From positions 1 through 64,000 of the forward strand of contig NZ_FUWU01000007.1 of NCBI RefSeq assembly GCF_900167415.1: DNA of 64,000 bases. The letters are read 5' to 3'. Under the pieces are notes generated by a model. The model was given only the letters and a program-made list of their open reading frames with translations. It was not told where the DNA came from and did no database searches. Positions 1 to 8,696 of this stretch are shown piece after piece. The DNA is from Fibrobacter intestinalis (lineage in GTDB: Bacteria; Fibrobacterota; Fibrobacteria; Fibrobacterales; Fibrobacteraceae). The number at the start of each line of letters is the position of its first letter. The first letter of the stretch is position 1. The position numbers were made by a program, and so were the translations under genes.

Positions 1-142
1 GAGCCTTCGCAAAAGCGTGCAAGGCGAATGTTGCGCCACAAGCTTGCTTGCAGGCATCATCTTCGAGGAGACTAGTAGTATTCGTCATTGCGTACCCACC
101 AAGGAGAAAATCAGTCATATTTGAAAGCGACCGTCACCCCGA

Positions 143-488
143 ACCCCGGAGGGGTTATACGACACTTGTCAATTTATTAACTTAATGGAGTTATCCTCTA
201 TGTGGATATACGACACTTGGTAACTTTGTTACCTTAGTGGAGTTATACTCGAAGTGTAGAAGCAATCCTTTCCCGCTGACAAGATTGCCACGTCGCTACG
301 CTCCTCGCAATGACGAGGTGCCAGCAAGAATTGCCACGGCGGCGCATCCCTGAAACTAGGAATCTCCGATTCCGTAGTTGAAGTATCCCTGCAAGGGACA
401 ATTCGCCTAAAGGAAGCAGAGCTTCCAAGGCTCATGGGGCCTTGCACAATTCGCCTAAGGGAACAAGTTCCCAAGGCTCATGGGTAAG
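143..488 (-). repeat. Interspersed repeat A, inverted copy
   Basis: Read on the minus strand, this stretch is a near-copy of 31555-31815 and shares a long core with 31008-31220. Common parts, in order, are a 'cttgggaacttgttccctta' segment, a segment around 'actacggaatcggagattcc', the 'cgtcattgcgaggagcgtag' segment, and a 'ggattgcttctacacttcga' segment. This copy also holds an internal duplication of the 'tacgacacttg...ggagttat' unit near 160-250 and of the 'cttggga...aattg' unit near 415-480. It contains no credible gene. Bases 1-142, before the block, show nothing I can assign. Confidence 0.8.
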
Positions 489-489
489 C

Positions 490-620
490 GAGCACCTCGC
501 AGTCTGCGAGAAGAAATTCCCCTTGTGAAAAGAAGTTCTTGTTTTAAAGAAGAGTTTACTTTGTGAAAAAAAGTCCCGTCTGAAAAAGAGTTCACCTTGT
601 GAAAAAGAAATTCCCGCTAG
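490..620 (-). repeat. Interspersed repeat B, diverged inverted copy
   Basis: On the minus strand this resembles the A/T-rich block at 30868-31012 and 32127-32272: alternating 'cacaag', 'aaatttcttctcgcag' and 'tttcac' segments next to a 'ctgcgag' motif. The copy is diverged and partly rearranged. No coding potential was seen. Confidence 0.55.
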
Positions 621-697
621 AATAAATGACCAGCCTTCGTCACGACGAGAAGAACGCAAAGCGGCTGGAAAGCTCTTCTCCCAACTTTCCACTTCCC

Positions 698-778
698 TCT
701 AACCACTAATCACTAGTCGCTAACCATGGTTCGACAAGCTCATCAACCGGTCCCTGAGCCTGCCGAAGGGTGCTAATC
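698..778. repeat. Interspersed repeat C (tcgacaagctc / gagcctg-cgaa) with CACTAA-like tandem words
   Basis: Near 700-725 there is a run of degenerate 8-9 bp words (ctaacc, cactaat, cactagt, cgctaacc). It is followed by 'ggttcgacaagctcatcaac' and 'cggtccctgagcctgccgaa', an imperfect inverted repeat. The same elements recur near 25140, 32341, 52362 and 55393, always between genes. Confidence 0.75.
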
Positions 779-779
779 T

Positions 780-1457
780 CTAACTTTTTTCCGCGCGGAT
801 GACGCCGAATTTCCCTTGAAAATAAATGCAGTCCACGATTTGAAATCCACTCTCTTTTATCCAGTTGATTTCCTGCGAAACGGAACATTCCCTGTCGAGT
901 TTTTTCCGTTCCATCCAGCGGCAAAATTCTTTTTCGGACAAGCCGGAAGCCCGGATTTGCTCCGTCCAATATTTATCCGTCTTTCTGTGGATTGCATCGT
1001 TTTCCGAGGAAAACTGGTCGTAATTTACAAAGACGCCTCCCGATGGAAGGGAGTCAAAAATCATTTTGAAAAGCGACTTTTTTTGAGCGTGTTCCAAATG
1101 GTGAATGGATAAAGCGGAAATGACCAAGTCGGGCGAACCCGATGGCAATTTTTCCGAGTAATCCGCAATTTCGTATTTCACATTCGGCATTCCGGCAAAA
1201 CGTTTTTTCGCCACATCCATCATCTCTTCGGCAAGATCAACTAGGACATACGACGATGTGGGAAAATGCGACATCCAAAAAGATGGTAAAATTCCCGTTC
1301 CGCTTCCCAAGTCAAAAATCAACGAAGGATTTTTATCCAAGGATTTCGCCACGAAGTCGGTGGATGCGATGTAATAATCGTCAAAACACGGGATGAATTT
1401 TCTGCGGTTTTCGTCGTATTCTTTGGCGATTAGATTAAACTGTTCCCGAATGTTCAT
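780..1457 (-). CDS. Class I SAM-dependent methyltransferase
   Basis: The 225-residue product has the Rossmann-like methyltransferase fold. Motif I (FDLGSGTG) lies near residues 48-55, and an acidic residue that would bind the SAM ribose follows (VLVDLAEEMM, near 72). A post-II motif, DLVISALSIHHLEH, lies around 108-121. The family contains methyltransferases for small molecules, quinones and tRNA; nothing here identifies the substrate. The gene stands alone between repeats on its downstream side and the glnN terminator upstream. The ATG at 1457 has no strong Shine-Dalgarno sequence. The fold assignment is secure, the function is not known. Confidence 0.85.
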   Translation of the reverse strand: MNIREQFNLIAKEYDENRRKFIPCFDDYYIASTDFVAKSLDKNPSLIFDLGSGTGILPSFWMSHFPTSSYVLVDLAEEMMDVAKKRFAGMPNVKYEIADYSEKLPSGSPDLVISALSIHHLEHAQKKSLFKMIFDSLPSGGVFVNYDQFSSENDAIHRKTDKYWTEQIRASGLSEKEFCRWMERKKLDRECSVSQEINWIKESGFQIVDCIYFQGKFGVIRAEKS

Positions 1458-1587
1458 TTAAAACCCATACAATGGCATTTTGAATTCGTGTAAAATATAT
1501 TCTTTGTGCATTATGCCGTCAATTCGCAGCATGCATCGGTCGATTACAGGGGCCTTTTTTGCCGCTATACTTATCGCTTGGATACAC

Positions 1588-1615
1588 AAAAACGCCCCGC
1601 AGATCGCGGGGCGTT
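1588..1615 (-). terminator. Rho-independent terminator of glnN
   Basis: A 10-bp perfect stem (AACGCCCCGC / GCGGGGCGTT, loop of five bases) is followed on the minus strand by a run of T. It lies 21 bases past the glutamine synthetase stop codon. Confidence 0.85.
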
Positions 1616-1635
1616 CCTATGCTCTTTAGAAAAGG

Positions 1636-3702
1636 CTATCCAATAAAGAACATTTCTCCGTAGCCCGGAACCGGCCACTGGGATTCGGGAACAATCCGTT
1701 CCAGAGCATCCACGTGCTTGCGCACGCTCAGCATCCCTTCCAGTTCTTTCGCCGTATCCGCATTGTCAATAGCGGCTTCCAACTTTTCGATTTCCGCCGT
1801 GAGAGCTTCTACTTCATCGGCAGCATTCTTTGCCAATTTGGAAACTCCCGAGTGCGCAAATTCCGAAAGAGAGGACGCCGATTCCGCAAGTTCCACAGCG
1901 TAGGAAATGCTTTCCGGAAGGAACATCGTCTTCGCCATCTGACAAGCGCAATTCGCTTCGAGAGCGACAACGGCTTCGTATTTTTCCTTTTCTATGACGT
2001 AACGGCTTTCCAGTTCCACTTCGGAAAGAACGCCGTAGTCCTTATACAACTTGACCACCTTCGGATCGCGATACGCTTCAATCGCGTCAAGCGTCGTCTT
2101 CAGGTTCGGAAGGCCTCGGCGGGCCGCTTCGGCTTTCCATTCTTCACTGTAACCGTTTCCGTCAAAGAGAACCCGCTTGTGTTCCTTGATTTCCTTTTGC
2201 AAGACGGATTGCAGGGCAGCATTAAATTCCGTACCCTTCGCCGTCAGGGATTCAATCTGGTTCATCACATCGTCCAAGGCCCAAGCGACAATCGCGTTCA
2301 ATGCCGTATTCGCCGTGGAGCAGCTCTGTTCACTGCCAACGGCGCGGAATTCAAACTTGTTGCCGGTAAAAGCAAATGGACTTGTGCGGTTGCGATCGGT
2401 CGCGTCCTGCGGCAGTTTCGGGAGAGTGGAAACGCCGATTTCGATTTCCCCGCCCTTTTTAGAAGACGAAGGCGTACCTTTTTCCAGCTGGTTGATGATG
2501 TCGGTCAGCTGATCGCCGAGGAAGATGGAAATAATCGCCGGAGGCGCTTCGTTCGCGCCGAGACGGTGATCGTTGCCGGCGCTTGCCACACTGGCCCGGA
2601 GAAGCGGAGCGAAAGTATCGACGCCCTTGATGATCGAAACGAGAACCATAAGGAACTTCGCGTTTTCGTGCGGAGTCTTGCCCGGAGAAAGCCAGTTCTT
2701 GCCGTCGGGCCCCGTAATGGACCAGTTGTTGTGCTTGCCGGAACCATTCACGCCATCGAAAGGCTTTTCGTGAGTCAGGCAGACCATGCCATAGCGTTCC
2801 GCCACATTCTGCAGCACTTCCATCGTCAGCATATTGTGGTCCGAGGACAAATTCTGCTCTTCAAAAACCGGAGCCAATTCGAACTGCGCCGGGCTGACTT
2901 CATTGTGGCGAGTCTTGGCGGGAACGCCGAGCTTCCAGAGTTCGCGATCGACTTCCGCCATAAACGAAAGGACGCGATTCTTGATTTTACCAAAATAGTG
3001 GTCTTCCAACTGCTGGTGGCGAGCTGGGCGAACGCCAAAAAGCGTGCGACCGGTCTGAATCAAATCCGGACGCTTGCTGTAAACTTCGGCATCGACCAGA
3101 AAATATTCCTGTTCCGGTCCGAGAGTGGCGAACGGGCGTTCCGAGCCTTCAATGCCAAAAAGCTTCGCCACGCGATGAATCTGCTTGACCAAAGCCGTCT
3201 GCGAGCGAAGAAGGGGCGTCTTCTTGTCAAGCGCTTCGCCATGATAGCCATAAAAGACGGTGGGAATGCAGAGAACGGCAACGCCGTCATTGTTCTTCTT
3301 GATAAAAGCGGGAGACGTCGGATCCCAAGCCGTATAGCCGCGAGCTTCAAATGTGGCGCGAAGTCCTCCCGACGGGAAGCTGGACGCATCCGGTTCGCCC
3401 TGAGTCAATTCCTTGCCCGAAAAGGAAGCGACAACGCCGCCCTCGCCATCGGGATTGAAAAAGGCATCGTGCTTTTCCGCAGTCGTGCCGGTCAGCGGCT
3501 GGAACCAATGCGTAAAATGCGTAGCACCATGATCCATCGCCCAGGTCTTCATGCCTGCCGCCACTTCATCCGCAATAGACGGATCGAGGGCGGAACCGTT
3601 CTTCATCGTGGCGAGAAGGCTTTCGTAGGTCTTGTGTGAAAGATACTTCCCCATCGTTTTCGCACTGAAGACGAGGCTGCCGAATTCATCTTGAATACTC
3701 AC
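1636..3702 (-). CDS. glnN: Glutamine synthetase, type III (GSIII)
   Basis: Makes glutamine from glutamate, ammonia and ATP in the cytoplasm. The length (688 residues), the FTHWFQPLTG block near residues 63-72, GPEQEYFLVD, and the NDHRLGANEAPPAI block are characteristic of the large dodecameric GSIII family found in Bacteroides, Fibrobacter and cyanobacteria. An in-frame ATG at 3747 is not the start. It overlaps a sigma-54 promoter (3736-3751), while the GTG at 3702 has AAGGAG six bases upstream. Transcription is therefore probably sigma-54 dependent, which fits nitrogen control. A strong terminator follows. Confidence 0.95.
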   Translation of the reverse strand: MSIQDEFGSLVFSAKTMGKYLSHKTYESLLATMKNGSALDPSIADEVAAGMKTWAMDHGATHFTHWFQPLTGTTAEKHDAFFNPDGEGGVVASFSGKELTQGEPDASSFPSGGLRATFEARGYTAWDPTSPAFIKKNNDGVAVLCIPTVFYGYHGEALDKKTPLLRSQTALVKQIHRVAKLFGIEGSERPFATLGPEQEYFLVDAEVYSKRPDLIQTGRTLFGVRPARHQQLEDHYFGKIKNRVLSFMAEVDRELWKLGVPAKTRHNEVSPAQFELAPVFEEQNLSSDHNMLTMEVLQNVAERYGMVCLTHEKPFDGVNGSGKHNNWSITGPDGKNWLSPGKTPHENAKFLMVLVSIIKGVDTFAPLLRASVASAGNDHRLGANEAPPAIISIFLGDQLTDIINQLEKGTPSSSKKGGEIEIGVSTLPKLPQDATDRNRTSPFAFTGNKFEFRAVGSEQSCSTANTALNAIVAWALDDVMNQIESLTAKGTEFNAALQSVLQKEIKEHKRVLFDGNGYSEEWKAEAARRGLPNLKTTLDAIEAYRDPKVVKLYKDYGVLSEVELESRYVIEKEKYEAVVALEANCACQMAKTMFLPESISYAVELAESASSLSEFAHSGVSKLAKNAADEVEALTAEIEKLEAAIDNADTAKELEGMLSVRKHVDALERIVPESQWPVPGYGEMFFIG

Positions 3703-3735
3703 TGTGTACTCCTTATGGTTGTTTGCCCGTTCTTT

Positions 3736-3751
3736 TGCAAGAACCATGCCA
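3736..3751 (-). promoter_or_regulatory. Sigma-54 promoter of glnN
   Basis: On the minus strand the site reads TGGCATGGTTCTTGCA, with GG and GC separated by exactly ten bases as in the -24/-12 consensus TGGCACG-N4-TTGC. The predicted transcript would start near 3725, about 20 bases before the Shine-Dalgarno sequence and GTG start. I saw no clear NtrC-type palindrome in 3752-3982. Confidence 0.8.
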
Positions 3752-3982
3752 ATTCATCAAATAGGCAAAATTTCAAAAATTTCACAAAAACAAGCAAACA
3801 AACCACACTTTTTTGTCTTTTTTGTAGATAGAATATAGCAAATCTGTCGCGTTCTTTTTGAAATTCTCCAAAATTCCCCAAGCTGGCTCGATAAACAAAG
3901 CTCCCGGTTTCTAAAAAATTGTCCAAGAGCTTTACAAAATTGCAACAAATCGTTTTCGCTCGCAAGTCTTCCTTGTCAAACG

Positions 3983-4675
3983 TCAATCTAAAGCGAAGTC
4001 GATTCTCGTTACAACACGGACTTTTTTTATCGTAGGAGTGTTGTCGTCCCTATCCTCTATGGAAAAAACGCCTTGAGACGCTTCTCGGATGTTGCCGATT
4101 TTGCTCTGCGAATCCTTGGCGAAATTCTCCGCCGCTTGGCGCGCGTTCCGGGTAGCCTCCCCTATCATTTCCGGCTTGATGTCATTTAAACCGGTAAATT
4201 CATAACGGGCAAATCCCGAATTGACAAGAATCTCTTTCCCTGCAAGGACGGCAACTTCCATTTGAAGGTTCCGCACCAGTTCCACTTTTGACGATGCGAC
4301 GGTAATCGTCGAGGTCATGGTGTAGCGAAATTCGGGACGTTTGCTCTGATCCCGATAGCGGTCCGCATAGGCATCTTCAATGCTTTGGGCGTCAACCGTA
4401 ATATCTTCCCGGGGAAGCCCCTTTTCCATAAAGAATTGGACGATGATGGAATCCTTTTCCCGTACTTTGTGGTAAAGAGGGACAATTTCATTGCCCAGTT
4501 CCGAAAAACTGACCGACCAGAAGACCTTGTCGGCAGGAACTTCCCGCTCCGCCAAGCCGCGCACCGTCACGGAACGATCTTTATTTATCATTCGACAAAA
4601 ACCGTTATAGGCAAGGATTCCCGAAAAAATCACCGCCACCGCAAGAATCAGGGTTTCTTTAATTCGACTATGCAT
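3983..4675 (-). CDS. SIMPL-domain (DUF541) envelope protein
   Basis: The 230-residue protein begins with a hydrophobic segment (residues 8-27, LILAVAVIFSGILAYNGF) that acts as signal or membrane anchor, so the rest is periplasmic. A SIMPL/DUF541 domain follows: 'SVTVRGLAEREVPADKVFWSV' near the start and 'AVLAGKEILVNSG', 'ARNARQAAENFAKDSQSKIGNI' later are typical of the family. Known members include E. coli YggE, linked to oxidative stress, but no reaction is known. It starts one base after the hpt stop codon, so it is the last gene of a leuA-hpt-SIMPL unit. Confidence 0.85.
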   Translation of the reverse strand: MHSRIKETLILAVAVIFSGILAYNGFCRMINKDRSVTVRGLAEREVPADKVFWSVSFSELGNEIVPLYHKVREKDSIIVQFFMEKGLPREDITVDAQSIEDAYADRYRDQSKRPEFRYTMTSTITVASSKVELVRNLQMEVAVLAGKEILVNSGFARYEFTGLNDIKPEMIGEATRNARQAAENFAKDSQSKIGNIREASQGVFSIEDRDDNTPTIKKVRVVTRIDFALD

Positions 4676-5209
4676 TTACTTCTCCTTTTTTGAGTTTTCA
4701 CCATCGCACAAACAGGCAATCTCCGGAAGCGCACGATATTTTCCGGCGTAATCCAGACCGTATCCGACCACAAACCGGTTTTCGATGGTAAAACCAGCGT
4801 AGTCCACGGCGAAACCGACTTCTCGACGGCTGGGCTTGTCCAGCAGGGCGCACGTCCGCACCGAAGCCGCTCCGCGGCGGGAAATTTCTTCCGCCAAATT
4901 TTTCAGGGTATGTCCCGTGTCGAAAATATCATCGACCAGCAAAACGTTTTTGCCCGCAATGTCCAAGTCTTCCAATCCGTTTACCGAAAAAGAAGAGTGT
5001 TCCGTCCCATTGCCATAACTGCTCGCCCGCACAAACTGAATCCGCAAATTCGCAAGACGCATCGCCCGAGCCAGATCCGCGACAAAAATAAAGGAACCGG
5101 TCAAAACGCCGACAAGCACTTCGACCTTTTCCTTTTCGAAAATTTCCTGCGCCAGTTCCGTGACTCGCGCCTGCAAGACTTCGCAGGAAATCAAGGTTTT
5201 CAACCGCAT
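4676..5209 (-). CDS. hpt: Hypoxanthine phosphoribosyltransferase
   Basis: Salvages hypoxanthine (and usually guanine) by transfer of phosphoribose from PRPP. At 177 residues it has the family's usual size. The PRPP-binding loop VLLVDDIFDTGHTL lies near residues 91-104, and the purine-contacting 'NRFVVGYGLDYAGKYRALP' block is near the C-terminus. The start ATG at 5209 is ten bases after the leuA stop codon, and the stop abuts the next gene, so the three are likely one transcript. Confidence 0.93.
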   Translation of the reverse strand: MRLKTLISCEVLQARVTELAQEIFEKEKVEVLVGVLTGSFIFVADLARAMRLANLRIQFVRASSYGNGTEHSSFSVNGLEDLDIAGKNVLLVDDIFDTGHTLKNLAEEISRRGAASVRTCALLDKPSRREVGFAVDYAGFTIENRFVVGYGLDYAGKYRALPEIACLCDGENSKKEK

Positions 5210-5219
5210 CGCGTTCCCA

Positions 5220-6779
5220 TTATTTATACAGCAAATTCACGCCGCAAAAAATCGCGCGCATATTCGCCTTGAGAGTATCGCTAGAAACACCGCGGCCTTC
5301 CACTTCCCTGTCCCCGACTTTCAGCACAATACGGCTGAGCCCGCGACCCGCCCACAGCTTGTCCTGTTCAGGAACGACCAGCTGACGATATTTGACAAGT
5401 TCCACCGGCATTCCGATTTCCCGCATCAGCATCATGGCCGCCTCAATAGGACCTTCCGCCATCACGGACTTGACCAGTGCTTCGCCATCTTTTTTGAGGC
5501 GGAAAATAAAGCGGTTTTCGTCCGGAATCACTTCGATGTTGTTGAAAATCAGACGACCGTTCACATTGACCATCCGTTCGCGGAAAATGTCAAGAACGCG
5601 ATCCGCCGGAAGTTCGCCTTCCTTTTCGCTGACGACCTTCAAGACTGGCTGCAAAGCCGCAGCCTCGGCGAGAGAAAGTTTATAACCGAATTTAGTGATA
5701 ATCTCGTACACGGCAGTCCGACCGCTCTGACTGGTAAAGCTCAACGAATCATTCTGCGTTCTGCCGATCATGGAATAATCGATAGGACGGTAAGCACCCT
5801 TCTTCATTCCTTTCGTCTTGCTTGCGCCATCCTGATGGATACCGCTACGATGAACTATAGCTTCCGCGCCAATCAACGGAGCCCGACTGTAGATGCCGAT
5901 TCCGGACCATTGCGAAATGAGAATCGCCGTTTCATAAATCCGTTCGAGATGAATGTCCACAGGCGTTCCCGAATTGGCCAGAGCGACCGCCACTTCATAA
6001 AAATTGGTATTACCACAGCGCTCGCCCAGTCCATTCAATGCGACTTCCAGCTGGGTCGCTCCCGCGTAGAAGCTTTCGACCGTCGCCGCCGTCGCCATGC
6101 CCAAATCATTATGACAATGTACGGAAATCGTCACGTCTTTCGGCAAGGCTTCGCAGACTTGCTTGACCTGATTGACATACAAAAACGGACGATAGCGTTC
6201 CACCGTATTAGGCAAATTGATTGTCGTCGCCCCGGCGTCCACGACGGCTTTCAATTCATCGATCACAAAATCCATATTTTCAAGACAATCCCCAAAATGC
6301 TCCACGCTGAATTCGACATCGCCCTTGTCGCCCACCAGAGACTTGGCGAGTTTCACGCAAGAGACCGCGCGCTCTTTCACCTGTTCCGGAGTCATGTGCA
6401 ACACATATTCCATAGAAAGCGGGCTTCCCGCCAAAAAGATGTGGATTCTGGGATGCGGAGCGTATTGGATGGCTTCCCAGCACCGCTGAATATCGCTGGG
6501 GATGCAACGTGCCAAGCCGGAAACCACAATTTTCTGCGCCTCTTCATTCCCTTCTTTCGCCATTTGCGCTGTCAGCATCGCAAGTTCCTTGCACGATTCA
6601 AAGTCCATTTCGGAAGATGCCGGAAATCCGACTTCGGCACCTTGGACGCCGAGTTTCAAAAGCTGCAAATACACGTCCTTTTTCTGGGCGTTGTTCCAGG
6701 GATTCGGAAGGGCCTGGTTGCCATCGCGCAGAGTCACGTCATAAATAAAAGGTTTTCTTTGATTTTGTTTCGATTCCAT
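5220..6779 (-). CDS. leuA: 2-isopropylmalate synthase
   Basis: First committed step of leucine synthesis: acetyl-CoA plus 2-oxoisovalerate to 2-isopropylmalate. The HMGL-like barrel begins with YDVTLRDGNQAL (residues 13-24, metal-binding Asp and catalytic Arg). Further metal ligands are in SVHCHNDLGMAT near 208, and NGLGERCGN follows. The C-terminal part (about 400-519) matches the LeuA allosteric dimerisation domain that binds leucine. The DGNQAL form is closer to the fungal/actinobacterial type than to E. coli LeuA. AAGGAG sits just before the ATG. Homocitrate or citramalate synthase is a less likely alternative. Confidence 0.88.
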   Translation of the reverse strand: MESKQNQRKPFIYDVTLRDGNQALPNPWNNAQKKDVYLQLLKLGVQGAEVGFPASSEMDFESCKELAMLTAQMAKEGNEEAQKIVVSGLARCIPSDIQRCWEAIQYAPHPRIHIFLAGSPLSMEYVLHMTPEQVKERAVSCVKLAKSLVGDKGDVEFSVEHFGDCLENMDFVIDELKAVVDAGATTINLPNTVERYRPFLYVNQVKQVCEALPKDVTISVHCHNDLGMATAATVESFYAGATQLEVALNGLGERCGNTNFYEVAVALANSGTPVDIHLERIYETAILISQWSGIGIYSRAPLIGAEAIVHRSGIHQDGASKTKGMKKGAYRPIDYSMIGRTQNDSLSFTSQSGRTAVYEIITKFGYKLSLAEAAALQPVLKVVSEKEGELPADRVLDIFRERMVNVNGRLIFNNIEVIPDENRFIFRLKKDGEALVKSVMAEGPIEAAMMLMREIGMPVELVKYRQLVVPEQDKLWAGRGLSRIVLKVGDREVEGRGVSSDTLKANMRAIFCGVNLLYK

Positions 6780-6944
6780 TTTGTTCTCCTTGCCCTTCGC
6801 ATTGACGAAAGCATGGCGTATTTTTATTCAAAAATAACAAAGCCCGCGTCAATGAGAAGCAGGCTGTCGTGTAAACAGATATGTAAAAAGCTCGCTTCAG
6901 TTAGAGCGTCCCAATAGAAGGCTAGAAAGTTGAAGTCGATTGCT

Positions 6945-6973
6945 TTTACAATTTTGCATGCCGCTAATATATA
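6945..6973 (+). promoter_or_regulatory. Possible sigma-70 promoter of the thiamine operon
   Basis: TTTACA and TATATA are separated by 17 bases and lie about 40 bases before the riboswitch. The spacing is right, but an A/T-rich region gives such matches by chance. The remaining bases of the 325-base leuA-thi gap hold only this, the riboswitch and the leuA leader. Confidence 0.4.
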
Positions 6974-7014
6974 AAAATTCATCCATAATGGCAACACTTT
7001 TTTTATAATTGTGT

Positions 7015-7100
7015 TCTCGGGGAGCTGGAACCATCCGGCTGAGAGGAAGGTAGCATCCTTCGACCCAAACACCTGATCTGGATAATGCCAGCGTAGGAGA
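7015..7100 (+). promoter_or_regulatory. TPP (THI-box) riboswitch
   Basis: The conserved parts of the thiamine pyrophosphate aptamer are present in order: CTCGGGG, GGCTGAGAGGAAGG, a variable P3a-side hairpin, CGACCC, ACCTGATCTGGATAATGCCA and GCGTAGGAGA. Stem P1 pairs TCTC (7015-7018) with GAGA (7097-7100). The AGGAG Shine-Dalgarno sequence (7095-7099) of the next gene lies in that 3' strand, five bases before the ATG at 7105. I see no terminator hairpin between aptamer and start codon, so control is probably of translation. Confidence 0.95.
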
Positions 7101-7104
7101 CATC

Positions 7105-8682
7105 ATGATCGGAAAAGTAAACGACGATTTTTTCACCCAATCCATTCTTTCCAAAACCGGCGCCAAAAACGCCAAAGTGCTCATCGGCCCCGCCATGGGC
7201 GTGGATTCGGCAATCCTTAAAGTGCCAAACGGCTATATGGCGATAGCGGAAGACCCTATATTCCCGTCGCTCCGGATGACGCCCAAGGATTTCGCCTACG
7301 TCACGGTCCACATCGGGGCAAGCGACGTCGCCGTCATGGGAATCAAGCCGCAACTGATGACGTATTCCCTACTTCTGCCGCCGGATACGGACCAAAAGTA
7401 CATCGCCGAATTGATTTCGGAAATCAGCGCGGAAGCCACCCGACTGGGCATTTCCATTGTGGGCGGACACACGGGATATTACGGAGCGGTAACGTGCCCC
7501 ACCATCGGCGGAATCACCGTCTGGGGAATCGGTAAAAAATTCGTCTCGCCGCGCGGTGCCAAAAAAGGCGACGACTTGATTATCACTAAAGGAATCGCCA
7601 TCGAAGCCGCCGCCCTGCTCGGTTTTGAACTCGGCGAAGCGCTTCGGGGAAAACTTGCCGAGCGCGAAATCCGGAAAGCCGCCAAGCGCATTCGTGAAAT
7701 TTCCGTTGTCAAAGACGCGGAGATTTCCTCGAAATTCAAAGGCGTCCACGCCATGCACGATGCGACGGAAGGCGGAGTCAAGCGCGGAATCTGGGAAGTC
7801 GCCGAAGCCAGCGGACTCGGAGTCGTCATCGATGCGGACAATTACAAAATCCCGGCGGACATTCAAAAAATCTGCGCCATATTCGGCCTGAATCCTTGGG
7901 AAATCATCAGCGAAGGCACCCTGGTCATCGCCGCAGATCCCAAAGATACGACAAAATTGCAAAGGGCTCTCGCCAAAGAAGGCATCCCCAGTGCCCGCAT
8001 CGGCAAATTCACCGCCAAAAAATGCGGGAGAAAATTCATTTGGAACGGCAAATCCGAAGACTTCGTTCCCCCATCCAAGGATTTTTTCTGGGACGTTTTT
8101 TTCCACACCAATGAGATTCTTTCCCAAGGCGACCTTCGGAACGGACTTTCCGAAAACGACAGGCTGTGCAGAAACTTGAACGCCACCATCGAATCTTTAA
8201 AAGCGGCGAACATCTACAAAATGCTTCCCGAAATTGGAACCAATATCGGCTACACCGTCCACGGAAATACCAACGAAGACGTCTGCGCGATTCCCGGTCG
8301 CCTTTTCCGGGTGGACAACGAAACCTGTTCCGTGCGCGAAGCCAAAATGGGAATCAGCCAATACATGGCGGGCACGCTTCTTGCCATTCGGAAAAAATTT
8401 CCCCAGGCCCAGTGCGTCGCCAACTTCCGCAGCAACGAAAAAATTCTGGCCGCCGTCAAAAGCAGCAAATTCCACACCGTCGCCATGCCCACTCCAAAGG
8501 ATTACTGGCAACGCGGAAACGACTACGACCGCGATCTAGAAAGCGTTCTGAACCAGACCGACAAAATGCCGGACGTCATCACCATTCCCGACCGGATCAA
8601 TCTGGAAAAATTGATTCTTGTGGTCGGCTCCTCCTTGGAAGACTTTGAAAAGAAAGTTCTGCAAATCCACAATCGCATTTAA
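7105..8682 (+). CDS. AIR-synthase-like (PurM/HypE/ThiL superfamily) domain fused to a ThiN domain; thiamine-regulated
   Basis: The 525-residue protein has two parts. Residues 1 to about 320 resemble archaeal AIR-synthase-family (COG1973-like) proteins: VLIGPAMGVDSAI, AEDPIF, GASDVAVMGIKPQ, SIVGGHTGYYG and MHDATEGGVKRGIWE. Residues from about 345 to 525 resemble ThiN, the archaeal-type thiamine-phosphate synthase: LPEIGTNIGYTVHG, EDVCAIPGRLFRV, ISQYMAGTLLAIRK and a C-terminal DVITIPDR segment. The riboswitch upstream and thiE 14 bases downstream place it in thiamine synthesis. The N-part belongs to the ThiL superfamily but shows GVDSA where ThiL and HypE have a GDDAA-like metal site. Whether it is a kinase, a synthase or a regulator cannot be decided here. 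Confidence 0.75.
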   Translation: MIGKVNDDFFTQSILSKTGAKNAKVLIGPAMGVDSAILKVPNGYMAIAEDPIFPSLRMTPKDFAYVTVHIGASDVAVMGIKPQLMTYSLLLPPDTDQKYIAELISEISAEATRLGISIVGGHTGYYGAVTCPTIGGITVWGIGKKFVSPRGAKKGDDLIITKGIAIEAAALLGFELGEALRGKLAEREIRKAAKRIREISVVKDAEISSKFKGVHAMHDATEGGVKRGIWEVAEASGLGVVIDADNYKIPADIQKICAIFGLNPWEIISEGTLVIAADPKDTTKLQRALAKEGIPSARIGKFTAKKCGRKFIWNGKSEDFVPPSKDFFWDVFFHTNEILSQGDLRNGLSENDRLCRNLNATIESLKAANIYKMLPEIGTNIGYTVHGNTNEDVCAIPGRLFRVDNETCSVREAKMGISQYMAGTLLAIRKKFPQAQCVANFRSNEKILAAVKSSKFHTVAMPTPKDYWQRGNDYDRDLESVLNQTDKMPDVITIPDRINLEKLILVVGSSLEDFEKKVLQIHNRI

Positions 8683-8696
8683 ACGGAGACGCTAAA

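Noticed and set aside
1714-3639. A 641-codon plus-strand open frame opposite glnN
   Set aside because: It is the shadow of the glutamine synthetase gene: full conservation is on the minus strand and the plus-strand protein is low-complexity basic/Phe-rich sequence. The same holds for long frames opposite leuA, dnaK and ftsH.
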